Origin: Candidatus Abyssobacteria bacterium SURF_17
Lineage (GTDB): Bacteria; Abyssobacteria; SURF-5
DNA length: 64,000 bases
Assembly (NCBI GenBank): GCA_003598055.1
Contig: QZKI01000095.1
Location: forward strand, 1 to 64,000
Direction: 5' to 3'
Position 1 is the stretch's first letter; the number at the start of each line of letters is the position of its first letter. Made by a program: the position numbers and the translations under genes. This document shows positions 14,626 to 23,496 of the stretch, piece after piece. The notes beneath the pieces are model-generated. The model saw nothing but the letters and a program-made list of their open reading frames with translations, was not told where the DNA came from and ran no database searches.

Positions 14626-17160
14626 TCAATCGCTCAGTACGGATGCCCTATCCGTCTGTTCACGGAGCGAGAGATGCTTGAGGTGAATGAGTTTTATCTC
14701 TCGTATGACCGCGTCGGTTGGCTCGTCTGAGAGGGCGAGCTTCATGAATTCGATTGAACCATATGGCTGTGGAGAGGCGATGAATATCCGGTATTGCTCC
14801 CATCTCCCTCTAAGGTCAACGGCGAACAGTTTGGAATACGTCTCGCGCGCGCCACCTGTGTTTACCGTCCACGAGATTGACGCCCTATTCCCGGCTTGTA
14901 TGTTTGCAGAAACGACAAGTTCATAGAACTCATCCGAGTCAAGCTTCAGGCCATCGATCGAGAGTTCGGATTGTCCTGTCTCCAGCCGTATGCGGAGTCC
15001 CGAATCGCTGTGATTCAAAATCGTCACTCCGCGGAGCCCCATGAGTGATGCATGTTCTGGTCCAGACATATCCCAATCGAAAACGACGTCCTCGCGGGCC
15101 AACCAGCCGCGAATGCATTCACCTTTGAGCAAGATGAGCGTATTGCCCATCCTCTTCTCGGTCGAATAGTTCTTCAGAATAAACCAGAGCGGCCCCGGAA
15201 ATTGCACCTCGTCACTCAGGTCGTCCACCCGCTCTCCCGTGATGTCATAAATCACATACTTCGGCTTCCGACGGGTGATGTCACGAAGGACTTCTGCGCG
15301 ATGCTCGTCAGTGGCCAGCATCGAGAACTGGCAGAACCGCGTGGCATTGCGTCTGTCGGCCAAGTAGTAATAGGCGGAATTACTCGGAAGAGCGAGAATG
15401 TAGTCAGATGGGTCGAATCTCTTCTTCACATAGGTGGCCACGTCCACAAATGAGAGTGTTGGCATATTCAAGAGAGGCTTCGGAGGTCTCAGAGCGAGGA
15501 GCATCCTGTCAATACTATTATTCTGCGTGAGCATTGCGAGCTTGCGTCCTATGAGAGACGGGTTGAAAAACAGCGCCGATACAAGGATGAAGAGCGCACA
15601 GAGGAGAATTTCGCCGCGACCGCGTCCGCGTCGGTCTTGAAACACCCTCTCCTTGACTATCCTCGCGCTGCGTCCCAGGAAAAGAATGTGGAGCACAATG
15701 GCAGGGGGCAACGCGAAAATGAGATGCGCATAGTCACTCCTGCCGAGGGCTGCTCCAAAGAGTATCACGCCCGCCGCCGTGAGGCCGGCAATCATGCTGT
15801 CGAACACATCCAGCTTCCATCTGCTCAGAACCATGCGAACGGATATATAGGCGCCGCATGCCGCATACATCGCGGGGCCATAATAAAAAAGCATTGTCGA
15901 GGCGAACCCTGTTTGTATGAATAGACTGGACAGAGGAGCGCCAGTGACGTTCAGTGGTATAATCGCGTCTGCGCGCGGGAAAAAATAGTTGCCGTAACCG
16001 AGTGACACGAACCGAGGATATCCGATGATGTCGCTCACCATCGGCCGAAGAGCACCGTTCCATGCGAACAGAGCTGCAATCGGAACAAGCACAACCAACA
16101 TGCCACAAGAAAACGTGAGAAGGTTGGCAGTAAGCCTCAAAAAACCGAGGGCGAAACTCCGGCACACCATGAAAACGAGTGCGCCGAACAGGATTGACAG
16201 TCCAACCTCTTGACTGGTCGCGAGAGCGAGCGCCGTCAGGATGCCTGCGGGCATCACAAGCCCACGGATGCCGCGGCCATGTGCGGCCAATAACGTAATC
16301 GCGCCGATTGCAGCCGTGAAGCGACAGGAACTTGCTTGATACTCAAGCACGGACGAGAATATGAGAATCAGGGCAGCCAGAAAACAGAGCACGCGCCACT
16401 TCGAGAACTGTCTGAAAAAAGCGTAGGCCACGATGCCCGAAAATACAGCCATAATCTGCCAGTAGGCATACAGGCTTTGCACTGATTTTCCCACGGCCTT
16501 CCACATGCCCAGTATCGAAAAAATGTAAACGGGACCATAAAGGCAGAAGAAATCGCGTCCTTGCCATCCGCCATGCCAAACTTCATTCGTCCACGCCAGA
16601 AACTGTCCTATCTCTCCGAGGAAGCGGTATCCAGGGTAATAAAAGAGCGGTTCAGCCTCGGGCCACGGAAGATATGCAAAGGGAACCGGGTCCATCAGCA
16701 AGGTCATCAGGAGAAGCGGGAGTGCGCCGAAATCCAACACGATTCCGATACATATCCGCAATCTTTCTTGTGTAGGGACTCCCCTTTTTCGCAAGAAGGG
16801 CCATGCCATCAGCACAAACGTTCCTAACGCGTTCAGGAACAGAAGCAAGAAGAAAGCGGCATTGCTAAAACAAAGAGGTTTGTAAGAGAGAATAACCAGG
16901 CATGGAGAAAGCGTCACCGCCGACCAAAGGACTGAAATCTCATGGGGCCATCCAGCATATCGTGAGATAATTCTTGACCAGCAGTACCAGAAGCAAAGCC
17001 CCAAGAGTATACCGAGCGCGAAGATAACTGATGGCGGGCCGGGACTCGGTCTCAGGTGCAATTGGGCGAATGCCCACAGCAACCCAGCCGAGGCAGCGGC
17101 AGAGGAGCACAAGACGAGCAGAATCGGGTTGCCGTACCGATTGACAGTGTCCTTACGCAT
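14626..17160 (-). CDS. Large polytopic membrane glycosyltransferase-like protein with C-terminal beta-sandwich
   Basis: The 844-aa protein has about twelve or more hydrophobic segments in residues 10-530, with a luminal acidic pair in the first large loop (YLPWPEAEPLFYYPGYRF). This resembles GT-C enzymes that transfer sugars from polyprenyl phosphates outside the inner membrane. A soluble part (about 560-660) has the shape seen in other GT-C C-terminal domains. The last 150 residues form a probable beta-sandwich resembling carbohydrate-binding modules. Its ATG overlaps the stop of the upstream 177-codon gene by 8 nt. I cannot name the sugar or acceptor. Surface polysaccharide or glycolipid assembly is an inference from neighbours. 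Confidence 0.65.
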   Translation of the reverse strand: MRKDTVNRYGNPILLVLCSSAAASAGLLWAFAQLHLRPSPGPPSVIFALGILLGLCFWYCWSRIISRYAGWPHEISVLWSAVTLSPCLVILSYKPLCFSNAAFFLLLFLNALGTFVLMAWPFLRKRGVPTQERLRICIGIVLDFGALPLLLMTLLMDPVPFAYLPWPEAEPLFYYPGYRFLGEIGQFLAWTNEVWHGGWQGRDFFCLYGPVYIFSILGMWKAVGKSVQSLYAYWQIMAVFSGIVAYAFFRQFSKWRVLCFLAALILIFSSVLEYQASSCRFTAAIGAITLLAAHGRGIRGLVMPAGILTALALATSQEVGLSILFGALVFMVCRSFALGFLRLTANLLTFSCGMLVVLVPIAALFAWNGALRPMVSDIIGYPRFVSLGYGNYFFPRADAIIPLNVTGAPLSSLFIQTGFASTMLFYYGPAMYAACGAYISVRMVLSRWKLDVFDSMIAGLTAAGVILFGAALGRSDYAHLIFALPPAIVLHILFLGRSARIVKERVFQDRRGRGRGEILLCALFILVSALFFNPSLIGRKLAMLTQNNSIDRMLLALRPPKPLLNMPTLSFVDVATYVKKRFDPSDYILALPSNSAYYYLADRRNATRFCQFSMLATDEHRAEVLRDITRRKPKYVIYDITGERVDDLSDEVQFPGPLWFILKNYSTEKRMGNTLILLKGECIRGWLAREDVVFDWDMSGPEHASLMGLRGVTILNHSDSGLRIRLETGQSELSIDGLKLDSDEFYELVVSANIQAGNRASISWTVNTGGARETYSKLFAVDLRGRWEQYRIFIASPQPYGSIEFMKLALSDEPTDAVIREIKLIHLKHLSLREQTDRASVLSD

Positions 17161-17653
17161 GTTGGCTTCGGTCAGCCCGTTCGGTTCTGAAATAGAACAA
17201 GAGCGCTATCCTGCAGCATGTGAGAACCAGCACGCTCAAAATTACAGCTGCGCCGTAATCAAGGACTTTGTAAAGCACATTCACGAAGGCAGTCAACAGC
17301 GCCACGTTTGTCCATGCATCCGAAGAGAACGCTTGTCTCCTAGGCTTTGCGCCATCAGGAGCAACAAACGAGCACCATGCGATCCACAACCACCAACCGA
17401 GCATTCCCATGAATGCCGTGAATCCGGTGCCAACGACGAAGTGAAACACACGCGCCGCTTTCGGAACGCGCGCCATTGTCGTGGGGCTAATAATGCCGAG
17501 GTCATTGGGCGTGTAAGGAAATGTCCAAAGCCCTGCCTGATCCGATATGAAGTATACTGCCGCACCGAAGCCGAGCCAGGACAATATGACGACTGCGCTC
17601 CATGTCCAATCGGCTTCGGTCCGCAAGAAATCGATTGCTTTAGAGATCTTCAT
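17153..17653 (-). CDS. Small four-helix membrane protein
   Basis: Encodes 166 aa from the ATG at 17653; a longer start at 17686 is possible. Hydrophobic segments lie at about residues 20-37, 72-95, 113-128 and 133-152. There are many tryptophans (LGWWLWIAWC) and a charged C terminus (RTERADRSQHA). It is not recognised as a known family. It overlaps the following glycosyltransferase-like gene by 8 nt, so the two are translationally coupled and probably act together, perhaps as an accessory subunit. Confidence 0.6.
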   Translation of the reverse strand: MKISKAIDFLRTEADWTWSAVVILSWLGFGAAVYFISDQAGLWTFPYTPNDLGIISPTTMARVPKAARVFHFVVGTGFTAFMGMLGWWLWIAWCSFVAPDGAKPRRQAFSSDAWTNVALLTAFVNVLYKVLDYGAAVILSVLVLTCCRIALLFYFRTERADRSQHA

Positions 17654-17704
17654 AAGAGAGAAACCCCGGATTGGCGACATTGGCACAGAGACCTATCTCT
17701 GTGT

Positions 17705-17752
17705 GCAATTGCCTATTTGTCGCACGCCGTCTCAGAAATAGGACTCTGTCCC
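17705..17752. repeat. Dispersed repeat spanning the 3' end of the GT9 gene
   Basis: The sequence beginning GCAATTGCCTATTTGTC and containing CTCAGAAATAGG is related to an inverted copy at 34647-34692. It provides the last dozen codons of the GT9 gene on the minus strand. Confidence 0.55.
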
Positions 17753-18963
17753 CTCTCGCCCGGGACCGCTGGCTCCGAAGCGGGACGGCAGCCGCGTCGC
17801 CCGAGTAATTGCTCAACCGCATCGAGCACCTCGGCTACGGATATGCGTGCGAGGCAGTCAGAGTGTCCGTGACGGCAGCGCGCGGTCTTGGCATTATGTA
17901 CGTTGATGCACGGACTGCAACTGATGTTCTTGAAGAATATCCGGTGGTTGTCCCCCGGAGGCCCATAGAGAACAGGAGTTTCTGGGCCGAAGAATGCTAT
18001 CGAGGGAGTTCCCACGCCGCACGCGAGGTGGAGCGGACCACTGTCGTTCGTAATCATGAGATGTGCAGCAGACAACAGTGCGGCAAGTCGGTGTATGGGA
18101 AGCTTTCCCGCGAGGCTCTCAGCCTTTGGCCTGTCCGCGTCCCGCACAATTCCCTCGGTGTAGCTCTCCTCCCCGGCGCCGCCAATGAGGAATACTCTGG
18201 ATTGATACCTGTCACAGAGAGCCCGGACGAGGGCAACAAAGTGTTCCCGAGGCCATCTGCGCTCAAGCGCTAACTCTCCGGCATTAGGATTGACCACGAG
18301 AACGAGATCCTGATCGCCGACGCCTCGCTCGGCCAAGAACCGGCCCGCCCACTCCAGCGCATGAGCGGGCACACGCAAACGCGGTAACACCGGCCTTTCA
18401 CGGGCAGCGCTGTTCCCCGTCGCCAGACTTATGAAGTTGTTGCTCACGTGCCAGTAGTAATTGAAGGGAACCTGAATGTCGTGGAGACTTCCCCTGTATG
18501 CCTCCCACGCGTGGAAGCCTGCCTTCACTTTCCCTCCGCCCAAGAAGGTGATGAGCGCCGAGAATCGGGTGAAAAACTCCAGGTCAACCACGAAGTCAAA
18601 TCGCTCTCGCCTCAGTCGGAACAGAACAGAAACCGTGTCCTGCATAAATCTGAAAATGCCCGCATTGATGCGAATTGTGAGCGTCTCATCGATGTTTGCA
18701 ATCATCCCACAGACGTCGCGGTTGTCCTCGAAGGTAAGAAAATAGATTTGGCATCCCGGATACTTTTCCTTCAATCTCTCGAGCGCCGGAGAAACCAGGA
18801 CAATGCTTCCGAGTCCCCAAAACTTGACCACCAGGACCTTCTGCGCTCCCGAAGGGTAAGAAACAGGGCTGCGCCTTTTCATCCGGGCGATCGGGCTGAG
18901 CAGGAAACACAATGTGTTCCCCACCCAACTATCGATGAATTTCATCGTGCTCAAGGAAAACAT
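17713..18963 (-). CDS. Glycosyltransferase family 9 (heptosyltransferase-like)
   Basis: The 416-aa cytoplasmic GT-B enzyme is of the ADP-heptose:LPS heptosyltransferase family. Family signatures are VLVVKFWGLGSIVLVSPAL at the start of the N-terminal domain, VNPNAGELALERRWP, FLIGGAGEE, and the nucleotide-sugar site MITNDSGPLHLACGVGTPSIAFFGP. A cysteine group (SCSPCINVHNAKTARCRHGH) follows, as seen in some family members. This is the best evidence in the window for an outer-membrane glycolipid. The last residues (RGQSPISETACDK) come from a dispersed repeat shared with 34647-34692, so the native C terminus was probably replaced or extended. Start at 18963 or 18945 (second Met). Confidence 0.85.
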   Translation of the reverse strand: MFSLSTMKFIDSWVGNTLCFLLSPIARMKRRSPVSYPSGAQKVLVVKFWGLGSIVLVSPALERLKEKYPGCQIYFLTFEDNRDVCGMIANIDETLTIRINAGIFRFMQDTVSVLFRLRRERFDFVVDLEFFTRFSALITFLGGGKVKAGFHAWEAYRGSLHDIQVPFNYYWHVSNNFISLATGNSAARERPVLPRLRVPAHALEWAGRFLAERGVGDQDLVLVVNPNAGELALERRWPREHFVALVRALCDRYQSRVFLIGGAGEESYTEGIVRDADRPKAESLAGKLPIHRLAALLSAAHLMITNDSGPLHLACGVGTPSIAFFGPETPVLYGPPGDNHRIFFKNISCSPCINVHNAKTARCRHGHSDCLARISVAEVLDAVEQLLGRRGCRPASEPAVPGERGQSPISETACDK

Positions 18964-19038
18964 TCGTCCAAATTCGCCTTCTCTTCTGTACTACTCATTT
19001 TTGAATTCTTGAATGTCTGTCGCAATCTCCGATGCGCA

Positions 19039-19134
19039 GTCATTGCGAGCGAAGTGAAACAATCTCCATATGACGGAGGGATTGCTTCGTCGCTCGGCTC
19101 TGCCGCTGCGCTCCTTGCAAGGACATTTTGGCTG
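19039..19134. repeat. GTCATTGCGAGCGAAG dispersed repeat
   Basis: An imperfect inverted repeat starts GTCATTGCGAGCGAAG and has an internal GATTGCTTCGTCGCTC arm. A related, split copy lies at 29586-29650. It fills most of the gap between the GT9 and methyltransferase genes. Confidence 0.55.
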
Positions 19135-19244
19135 CGGCTGTGCCGCGCTGTGTTACTCCTGCATACGTCAGGCGATAAACACGTCCCAGTTTATACCATT
19201 TCTCTCGGGTTTGACAAGTAGCAGAAACCTGCCCGTCGTACTCT

Positions 19245-20126
19245 TCAGGCCGTCCGCGCGCGGTCAGAGGTCGCATCTTTCCGGGCGATGGCGAACAGCT
19301 CGCCGGCAAGAAAGTACAATGGACGACGACGGAGCGAATCGGGCAGGAACTTCAGTAGGGACACGACTAGAGGAGTGAGAATCGGCACCTTGCTCACATT
19401 TCTTTGGGCATAGATGTAATTCAAGGTCAGAGCCTTGGCGGCCGGTCGAAGATGCAGCAATCGGAAACCCGCCATGTCGAGCAGATGCGTGAGCGAACGG
19501 GGAGAGAAATAGAATTGATGCTCGGCCTTCACATGCGGCCAGCGTGACCTCAGCAACCGTGCGGTGATACTGGCAATGTTCGGGGTCGTTATGGCAACAA
19601 CTCCGCCGGGCCTCAAGAGTTCACGCACTCTGGCCAGCGTGGCCAACGGACCACGCACATGTTCAAGAACATCCGACATGGTGATTGCATCGAAGAACGA
19701 GGGCTCAAAAAGCGCATCCTCAATCGTGCCGCGGACAACGCGCTCCCCGAGGTGTTCGTGCGCGCGCTCAACCGCATAAGGATTGATTTCGATTCCATAC
19801 GCATCCCATCCACGCTCGATGGCCGCCTCCAGGAAATAGCCTGTGGCGCAACCGACATCGAGGACTCTACCCGGCGCAATCACTCTTTCGATATCTTTCA
19901 GACGCAGCTTGAACGTCAGTTTCTTCATATCGCGAACAGACTCGTCTTGTTGGATACCCCAACTGTCATAGTACGATTGGTCATAAAGCTCGTGAATGCT
20001 TTCTTCGGAAAGCTGGGGCCAGGCAAAGACGAGCGTGCACGAGCTGCATCGAAACACCGTCATCTCGCCTTTGCGAAAGAGCAAATCGCAGCGAGAGTTT
20101 TTGCACAGAGGACAATCATGATTCAT
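19245..20126 (-). CDS. SAM-dependent methyltransferase with N-terminal zinc-ribbon-like motif
   Basis: The 293-aa protein has a four-cysteine N terminus, CPLCKNSRCDLLF ... CSSCTLVFAWPQ (residues 5-37), resembling the zinc-binding head of sugar C-methyltransferases and related proteins. A class I methyltransferase domain follows: GRVLDVGCATGYFLEAA (SAM motif I, about residue 89-105), AYGIEINPYAVERA and AITMSDVLEHV (motif IV region). The C-terminal hydrophobic helix may sit at the membrane. Its place among glycan genes suggests methylation of a sugar or a lipid-linked intermediate. The acceptor is unknown. Confidence 0.8.
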   Translation of the reverse strand: MNHDCPLCKNSRCDLLFRKGEMTVFRCSSCTLVFAWPQLSEESIHELYDQSYYDSWGIQQDESVRDMKKLTFKLRLKDIERVIAPGRVLDVGCATGYFLEAAIERGWDAYGIEINPYAVERAHEHLGERVVRGTIEDALFEPSFFDAITMSDVLEHVRGPLATLARVRELLRPGGVVAITTPNIASITARLLRSRWPHVKAEHQFYFSPRSLTHLLDMAGFRLLHLRPAAKALTLNYIYAQRNVSKVPILTPLVVSLLKFLPDSLRRRPLYFLAGELFAIARKDATSDRARTA

Positions 20127-20201
20127 TTTATGAGCCTCGAATGAGAGGTCTTCTGCCGAGATGAATCAGCATTGAATACCCGTAAGCCTCCCGCATGAAA
20201 A

Positions 20202-21647
20202 TCATGACGCAGTATTTTGGGCCGGAGGCCTCTTTCCGTAAAAGAATTGTCGTACATTCCGCATTCCGATAGAAACGATTTCTCTAAGCGTCAGGTTTTC
20301 ACTGCGATACAGACTGATCGCATATCCCACAAGGAAAAGAAGGTCGAACACAGGATTGGGGGGAAGATGGATGGCGCGCGTTATCAAGGGAATGAGTCTC
20401 GGAAATTGGACACCGTAATAGAAGAGTTTCTGAAGATTCGCAATTTCATTTGAATGCTCAGAGCGAAGAACACTCTCCTTGAAAAAGGAGGGATGCGCGT
20501 CCTCGGGACTGCGTGTCAGGAGGTTGCTCTGCTCGACGAATTTCCCCAGCTCCGTTCCGGGAAATGGGTGAAAGATAGCGCACCATGGGAAATCAGTCCG
20601 AAGTTCCGCGTTCAACTTCAGAGTCTTCAGCGCTTGCGGAAGGGTTTCTCCCGGCAGGCCGACCATATTGTATGTTCGAAAGGGGATTCCGTGCTTCCGG
20701 AGCAATCCGACCGTTCGCCGAATATCCTCGTCGGTGACCCCTTTCTTCAGGACATCATTGCGCAGGCTTTCATCGCCCGATTCAATCCCGAAAAAGATGT
20801 TTTTTGCACCAGCATATTTCAGCGCTGCAATGGTTTCTTCATCTGTCTGGTCGGCCCGCACGAGGCAAAGCAGCGGCAGCCCGATTCGCTCGCGGTACAA
20901 CTTCGTGAATTCCTTCAGCCATGACTTGTTCAGTATGAACGTGTCGACCTGCATATAGACTGTTCGGAGGTTCCATCGCGCGCTTACCTCTGCGATTTCC
21001 GCGACCACTCGTTCTGGCGTTCTGAACCTGACGAAGGGTCCCATGCCTCTGTATAACTTCTGTAATGCATGGTTAAAGCAAAAACTGCACCGGAATGGGC
21101 ACCCTCTTCTAGCCATAAAGTTGCCCTGACTCTTTTGGAGGAAGGGGAATTTTTCGCGATAGACCGTTCTATCGGGATTCGGCAGTGAGTCGAGATCTTG
21201 AATGAGCGGTCGGATATCGTTGCGCACAATGTGGCCGTTCAGCTTGAAGAAGCAATTGAGTGTGTCTGTGAGTGGCCTTCGAGCTCCCAGTTTATCAGCG
21301 ATTTCGACAATTGCCTCCTCGCCCTCGCCTCTGCATATGATGTCAACCGATGGGTGTTCTATAATCTCCGGGAAAAAGGTCGGGTGCGGACCGCCGAATA
21401 TCGTTGTGACCGACTGTTGACGCTTGAGATAGCCTGCGAAATCCAATGCCCAATGATGGATGCCGGTCGTGCAGGAGAAGGCCACGAGGTCGGGCCTGAA
21501 ATCTGACACTGCATGCGCAAGCGCCCGCTCGCCCCTCTCTAATATAAACGCATCTACTTCGTGACCAGCCCTCTTAAGGACCGCGGAGAGATACATTACC
21601 CCGAGATAGTCATACGCGAGGTTTTGAACGAATGCGACTCGTGTCAT
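20202..21647 (-). CDS. B12-binding-domain radical SAM protein
   Basis: The 481-aa protein has an N-terminal cobalamin-binding-like Rossmann domain (about 1-130, with FSCTTGIHHWAL and IFGGPHPTFFPE). The radical SAM core follows, with the [4Fe-4S] ligands in GCPFRCSFCF (Cys183, 187, 190) and IFFGIESGDESLRNDVLKKG further on. Enzymes of this type methylate unactivated carbons or perform other radical chemistry on lipids, sugars or bacteriochlorophyll-like molecules. The C-terminal region (about 390-480) is specific to this protein. It lies 24 nt from the GT39-like gene on the same strand. ATG 21647 was chosen over a TTG at 21656; the ribosome binding site is weak for both. Confidence 0.85.
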   Translation of the reverse strand: MTRVAFVQNLAYDYLGVMYLSAVLKRAGHEVDAFILERGERALAHAVSDFRPDLVAFSCTTGIHHWALDFAGYLKRQQSVTTIFGGPHPTFFPEIIEHPSVDIICRGEGEEAIVEIADKLGARRPLTDTLNCFFKLNGHIVRNDIRPLIQDLDSLPNPDRTVYREKFPFLQKSQGNFMARRGCPFRCSFCFNHALQKLYRGMGPFVRFRTPERVVAEIAEVSARWNLRTVYMQVDTFILNKSWLKEFTKLYRERIGLPLLCLVRADQTDEETIAALKYAGAKNIFFGIESGDESLRNDVLKKGVTDEDIRRTVGLLRKHGIPFRTYNMVGLPGETLPQALKTLKLNAELRTDFPWCAIFHPFPGTELGKFVEQSNLLTRSPEDAHPSFFKESVLRSEHSNEIANLQKLFYYGVQFPRLIPLITRAIHLPPNPVFDLLFLVGYAISLYRSENLTLREIVSIGMRNVRQFFYGKRPPAQNTAS

Positions 21648-21680
21648 CAGAGCCAACTCAGGTAAACGCCACTGTCTTCA

Positions 21681-23276
21681 TCACTGTCTGTTCACTTTTT
21701 GAAACCGGTACACGTATACTCCACGGAATCTTTCAAAGAGTTCTTGCTTCAGCCACGGCTTGTTCTCGAGTGCGGTGAACATCGAGGCGTCGGGGACCCG
21801 TTTATCGAAATCAAATACGATATTGTGGCTATGGATGAGCCATATTCTGTCGCTCTCATCTATTATCTGAGCGTTTTCGTGCAGGAATCGGTCGGCTTCG
21901 CCCGAGTCACGCGCAGCGTGGTACCCCCAATACATCCGGTCCGGGCTCATCAAGCCCTTTGGATAGCCGATTTCTCGATGCTCTTTTCCCGCATAGCGGT
22001 CGAATGCAATATTTATGTAGCCCGGCACAAATATGATGAGGTCATCAGCCTGCCAATTATCCCCGATGTATCGCGCGACGTCCCGCCAGTCTTCTACGCT
22101 GTCCGAAGCGTATGTCCGCGCCATGGCCACAAGATTTGGAGATATCAGGACTATCATAAGCGCTGCCTGTAGCACCCGAGATGGCAACTTGGAAATCCCG
22201 GCGGCAACGACTACATAGACGAAGGGACAAAGAAAAATATACCTCTCCACGGGCGAAAGATTGACAGAAGAGAATACATTGAGCGTGAAGTTAACGAGGA
22301 GAGAAAGGAAAACATAAAGAAACGCAAACAGAAGGATTTTTCTCGCCCTTCCCGTGTTCCACCACGCCACAAGGGAGTACAAGCATATCGCGCCGATGAC
22401 GCAAAGAAACAAGGTCGCGCCGACTGTTCCACCCATTCTTCCAACGATATCCTTGAGAGTCTCAATTCCGAAAAAGTCGATGAACAACACGTGCATATCC
22501 TTCAAGACGTTTCCCGATGCCGCAGCTTCGCCAAACCAGTCGGGATGCTCTGACGGATTGGCTCGAGTGAGCAGAATCGCCCAAGGCAAGAACGCAATAA
22601 GGCCCACGAACGTCCAGAGGAGAAACCTGACATGCCATTTCTTAAGCTTTCTTGCAGCGCTCCATGCGACGAACACGAAGAGCGCAGACACGGTTGCAAC
22701 GGCGAGGTACAAGGTGTAGATACTGCAGAGTAAACAGAGAGCATAGAGTGGCCACCATCTGTTCTTGCCATCTTCGGAAGCGCGAAAGAAGTAGTAGATG
22801 GCAGCCATTGTCAAGAACAGGAAGAGGGGATACGCGCGAGCGGTTTGCGCCCGCATAAGCAAGTAATTAGAGGCAGCGAAGAAAATGAGCACGTAGAGCG
22901 ACACGCGTTTGTCAAAATGCTCCTTCACAAGCCGGTACAAATAAACTGCAGAGGCAACATGGAAAAACACTGAGAAGAAACGGAGCGCGAAATCAGACTG
23001 CCCGAAGACTGTCGAGTAAACGCTGATCAACCAGTAGTACAGGGGCGGGACGTAGTCCAGCAGTGACATCTTCGCTATGGTGAGAATGCCGTGCTCGGAA
23101 TAATAGGCGGAAATCGCCTCATCCAGCCAGAATGACTTTGCGGTCAGCCTGTACAGCGGCGCGGCGGCAATTGTCACGAAGCACGCAGCCAATATCCAAC
23201 GCCACGTGCTTTCTTCTCGGTTTCTCGTTTGAAGGCTCTTGCCGCTTTCACGTGGATCTATCTCGCCATTCATCAT
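21681..23276 (-). CDS. GT39-type membrane glycosyltransferase (ArnT/PMT-like)
   Basis: This 531-aa polytopic protein has about ten or more membrane spans. The first outside loop carries AKSFWLDEAISAYYSEHGILT, with the conserved acidic Asp-Glu of polyprenyl-phosphate-dependent GT39 enzymes. Downstream comes DYVPPLYYWLISVYSTVFG, matching the family's PPL(Y) motif. A periplasmic C-terminal region of about 150 residues follows (IGDNWQADDLIIFVPGY onward). It should move a sugar from a lipid carrier to an acceptor on the outer face of the inner membrane. It is transcribed toward the radical SAM gene 24 nt downstream, likely one operon. Confidence 0.85.
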   Translation of the reverse strand: MMNGEIDPRESGKSLQTRNREESTWRWILAACFVTIAAAPLYRLTAKSFWLDEAISAYYSEHGILTIAKMSLLDYVPPLYYWLISVYSTVFGQSDFALRFFSVFFHVASAVYLYRLVKEHFDKRVSLYVLIFFAASNYLLMRAQTARAYPLFLFLTMAAIYYFFRASEDGKNRWWPLYALCLLCSIYTLYLAVATVSALFVFVAWSAARKLKKWHVRFLLWTFVGLIAFLPWAILLTRANPSEHPDWFGEAAASGNVLKDMHVLFIDFFGIETLKDIVGRMGGTVGATLFLCVIGAICLYSLVAWWNTGRARKILLFAFLYVFLSLLVNFTLNVFSSVNLSPVERYIFLCPFVYVVVAAGISKLPSRVLQAALMIVLISPNLVAMARTYASDSVEDWRDVARYIGDNWQADDLIIFVPGYINIAFDRYAGKEHREIGYPKGLMSPDRMYWGYHAARDSGEADRFLHENAQIIDESDRIWLIHSHNIVFDFDKRVPDASMFTALENKPWLKQELFERFRGVYVYRFQKVNRQ

Positions 23277-23496
23277 GACAGGCTTGATATTAACGCTCGC
23301 TGATGCTCTCTGTCAATACGCGTTTGTTTGGATAGTGCGGCGAGAATTGATTGCAACGGCTTTTGCGATGATTGATCGGCAAAGGACTGGAAGAGGTGCA
23401 TCTGGAACTCCGGTTGACTGGTTACAAGAGAGAATGCTATCATTTAAGTAATTGATTCGTTTTGATTTGCAGTATCTGAGGCATGCACGAAGCGAC

